A stretch of 5,053 nt of DNA from Limnohabitans sp. Rim8 (GTDB lineage: Bacteria > Pseudomonadota > Gammaproteobacteria > Burkholderiales > Burkholderiaceae_C): contig CAMDXR010000243.1 in the NCBI GenBank assembly GCA_945877725.1, forward strand, positions 1 to 5,053, read 5' to 3'. The stretch's first letter is position 1. Every line of letters begins with the position of its first letter. The notes beneath the pieces were generated by a model. It was not told the origin of the DNA, made no database searches, and worked only from the letters and a program-made list of their open reading frames with translations. Below are positions 4,226-5,053 of the stretch, piece by piece. The position numbers were made by a program, and so were the translations under genes.

Positions 4226-5053
4226 GACCACGGCGTATCGGGCCAAAGTTTTGTCGCGGGCCTCGGCGTGGTCGACCACTGGGGCGGGGTAGGTTTTGCC
4301 AATGACCACCCCCGCTGCTTGCAGTTCTAGGGGTTTGGCCAGCCAGGGGGCGTGCAGGGCTTTGGTGGGTAAATCTGCCAATTCGGGCATGTAACGGCGG
4401 ATGAATTTGCCCTCGGGGTCAAATTTTTCGCTTTGGCTGATCGGGTTGAAGATGCGGAAGTAAGGCTGTGCGTCACAGCCGCTGGAACTGGCCCATTGCC
4501 AGCCCCCGTTGTTGGCCGAAAGGTCAAAGTCGTTCAGTTGCTCGGCAAAGTAGCGTTCACCCCAGCGCCAGTCGATGCCCAAGTCTTTCACCAAAAAACT
4601 CGCCACCACCATGCGCAGGCGGTTGTGCATGTACCCGGTTTGGTTAATTTGGCGCATGGCCGCGTCCACCAAGGGGTAGCCGGTTCGGGCCTGGCACCAA
4701 GAGTCAAACAGTTTGTGGGCATGGGGGCCATGCTCCCAGCGGATGGCGTCGTAGTCTGGTTTAAAGCTTTGGCCGTGGCCCACATGGGCAAAGTTGTGCA
4801 GCACTTGCACATAAAAGTCGCGCCAGATCAGCTCGGACAACCACACGCTGGCCCCCGTGCTGCCGGCCAGCATGCGCGGATGGGCCTCACGGGCCAATTG
4901 GCGAATGGACACGGTGCCAAAGCGCAAATGCACACTTAAATAGCTAGGGCCTTTGACGGCCGGGAAGTTGCGGGTGTCTTCGTACTGGTCTATTCGGCTT
5001 AAAAAGTCTTTCAGCAAGGCCTGCGCGCCGGATTCTCCGGTCGGAATCTTCAG
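4205..5053 (-). CDS. phr: Deoxyribodipyrimidine photolyase (class I CPD photolyase type), C-terminal part
   Basis: The frame is open to the right edge, so this is the last 282 residues; about 200 residues with the antenna-binding Rossmann domain lie outside. The protein repairs UV-made pyrimidine dimers using blue light and FADH-. Numbering from the first visible residue, the fragment shows the linker IPTGE (3-7), LIWRDFYVQ (75-83), TGYPLVDAAMRQ (124-135), YMHNRLRMV (141-149), FLVKDLGIDWRWGE (153-166), ANNGGWQWASSSGCDAQP (180-197) and YFRIFNP (198-204), all FAD-domain motifs. By comparison with E. coli PhrB the electron-transfer tryptophans (W306, W359, W382) correspond to W106, W162 and W185; W106 is the least certain because of a three-residue shift. 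The Asn in NNGGW, which faces the flavin, is kept. A TTG at 5015-5017 is internal, not the start. Convergent with rubredoxin. Confidence 0.95.
   Translation of the reverse strand: MKIPTGESGAQALLKDFLSRIDQYEDTRNFPAVKGPSYLSVHLRFGTVSIRQLAREAHPRMLAGSTGASVWLSELIWRDFYVQVLHNFAHVGHGQSFKPDYDAIRWEHGPHAHKLFDSWCQARTGYPLVDAAMRQINQTGYMHNRLRMVVASFLVKDLGIDWRWGERYFAEQLNDFDLSANNGGWQWASSSGCDAQPYFRIFNPISQSEKFDPEGKFIRRYMPELADLPTKALHAPWLAKPLELQAAGVVIGKTYPAPVVDHAEARDKTLARYAVVKKKPSE

Noticed and set aside
5015..5017. TTG as start of the photolyase
   Set aside because: The frame stays open to the edge and the residues before it (IPTGE...) match the family linker, so the gene starts outside the window.

Overview
The window reads as chromosomal DNA from a betaproteobacterium, most likely Burkholderiales and probably Comamonadaceae (Limnohabitans/Rhodoferax/Polaromonas-like). 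This rests on protein style, moderately high GC and the block photolyase - rubredoxin - ThiD-like kinase - hemL, an arrangement I recall from that order. The genus is inference. No rRNA, tRNA, insertion sequence or CRISPR array is visible.

Left part (1-1044, + strand): the last 66 residues of an Lrp/AsnC-family regulator are followed by a short AT-rich spacer and a two-gene type II toxin-antitoxin module, a ribbon-helix-helix antitoxin (vapB-like) and a PIN-domain toxin (vapC-like). The toxin start lies inside the antitoxin gene behind a perfect AGGAGG. An unusual four-unit 8-bp array runs directly into the antitoxin start codon and is a candidate autoregulatory operator.

Middle part (1109-3869, - strand): three closely spaced genes, transcribed right to left, probably form one operon. 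They are a divergent ThiD/ribokinase-fold kinase, hemL (glutamate-1-semialdehyde aminomutase, tetrapyrrole synthesis) and a small secreted, probably outer-membrane beta-barrel protein of unknown function. The gaps between them are 18 and 19 bp. The last gene is convergent with vapC.

Right part (3870-5053): a divergent promoter region of about 100 bp separates the kinase operon from a 56-residue rubredoxin on the + strand. Behind rubredoxin lie a four-unit 11-bp tandem repeat and a strong intrinsic terminator. The right half of the terminator is also the end of a convergent class I DNA photolyase gene (phr), of which 282 C-terminal residues are visible.

I did not find a clearly new multi-gene system. 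The most unusual items are the 8-bp array at the antitoxin start, the kinase that keeps a ribokinase-type GAGD motif but has lost typical ThiD motifs, the 11-bp C/G-tract repeat, and the terminator shared with the phr coding end.
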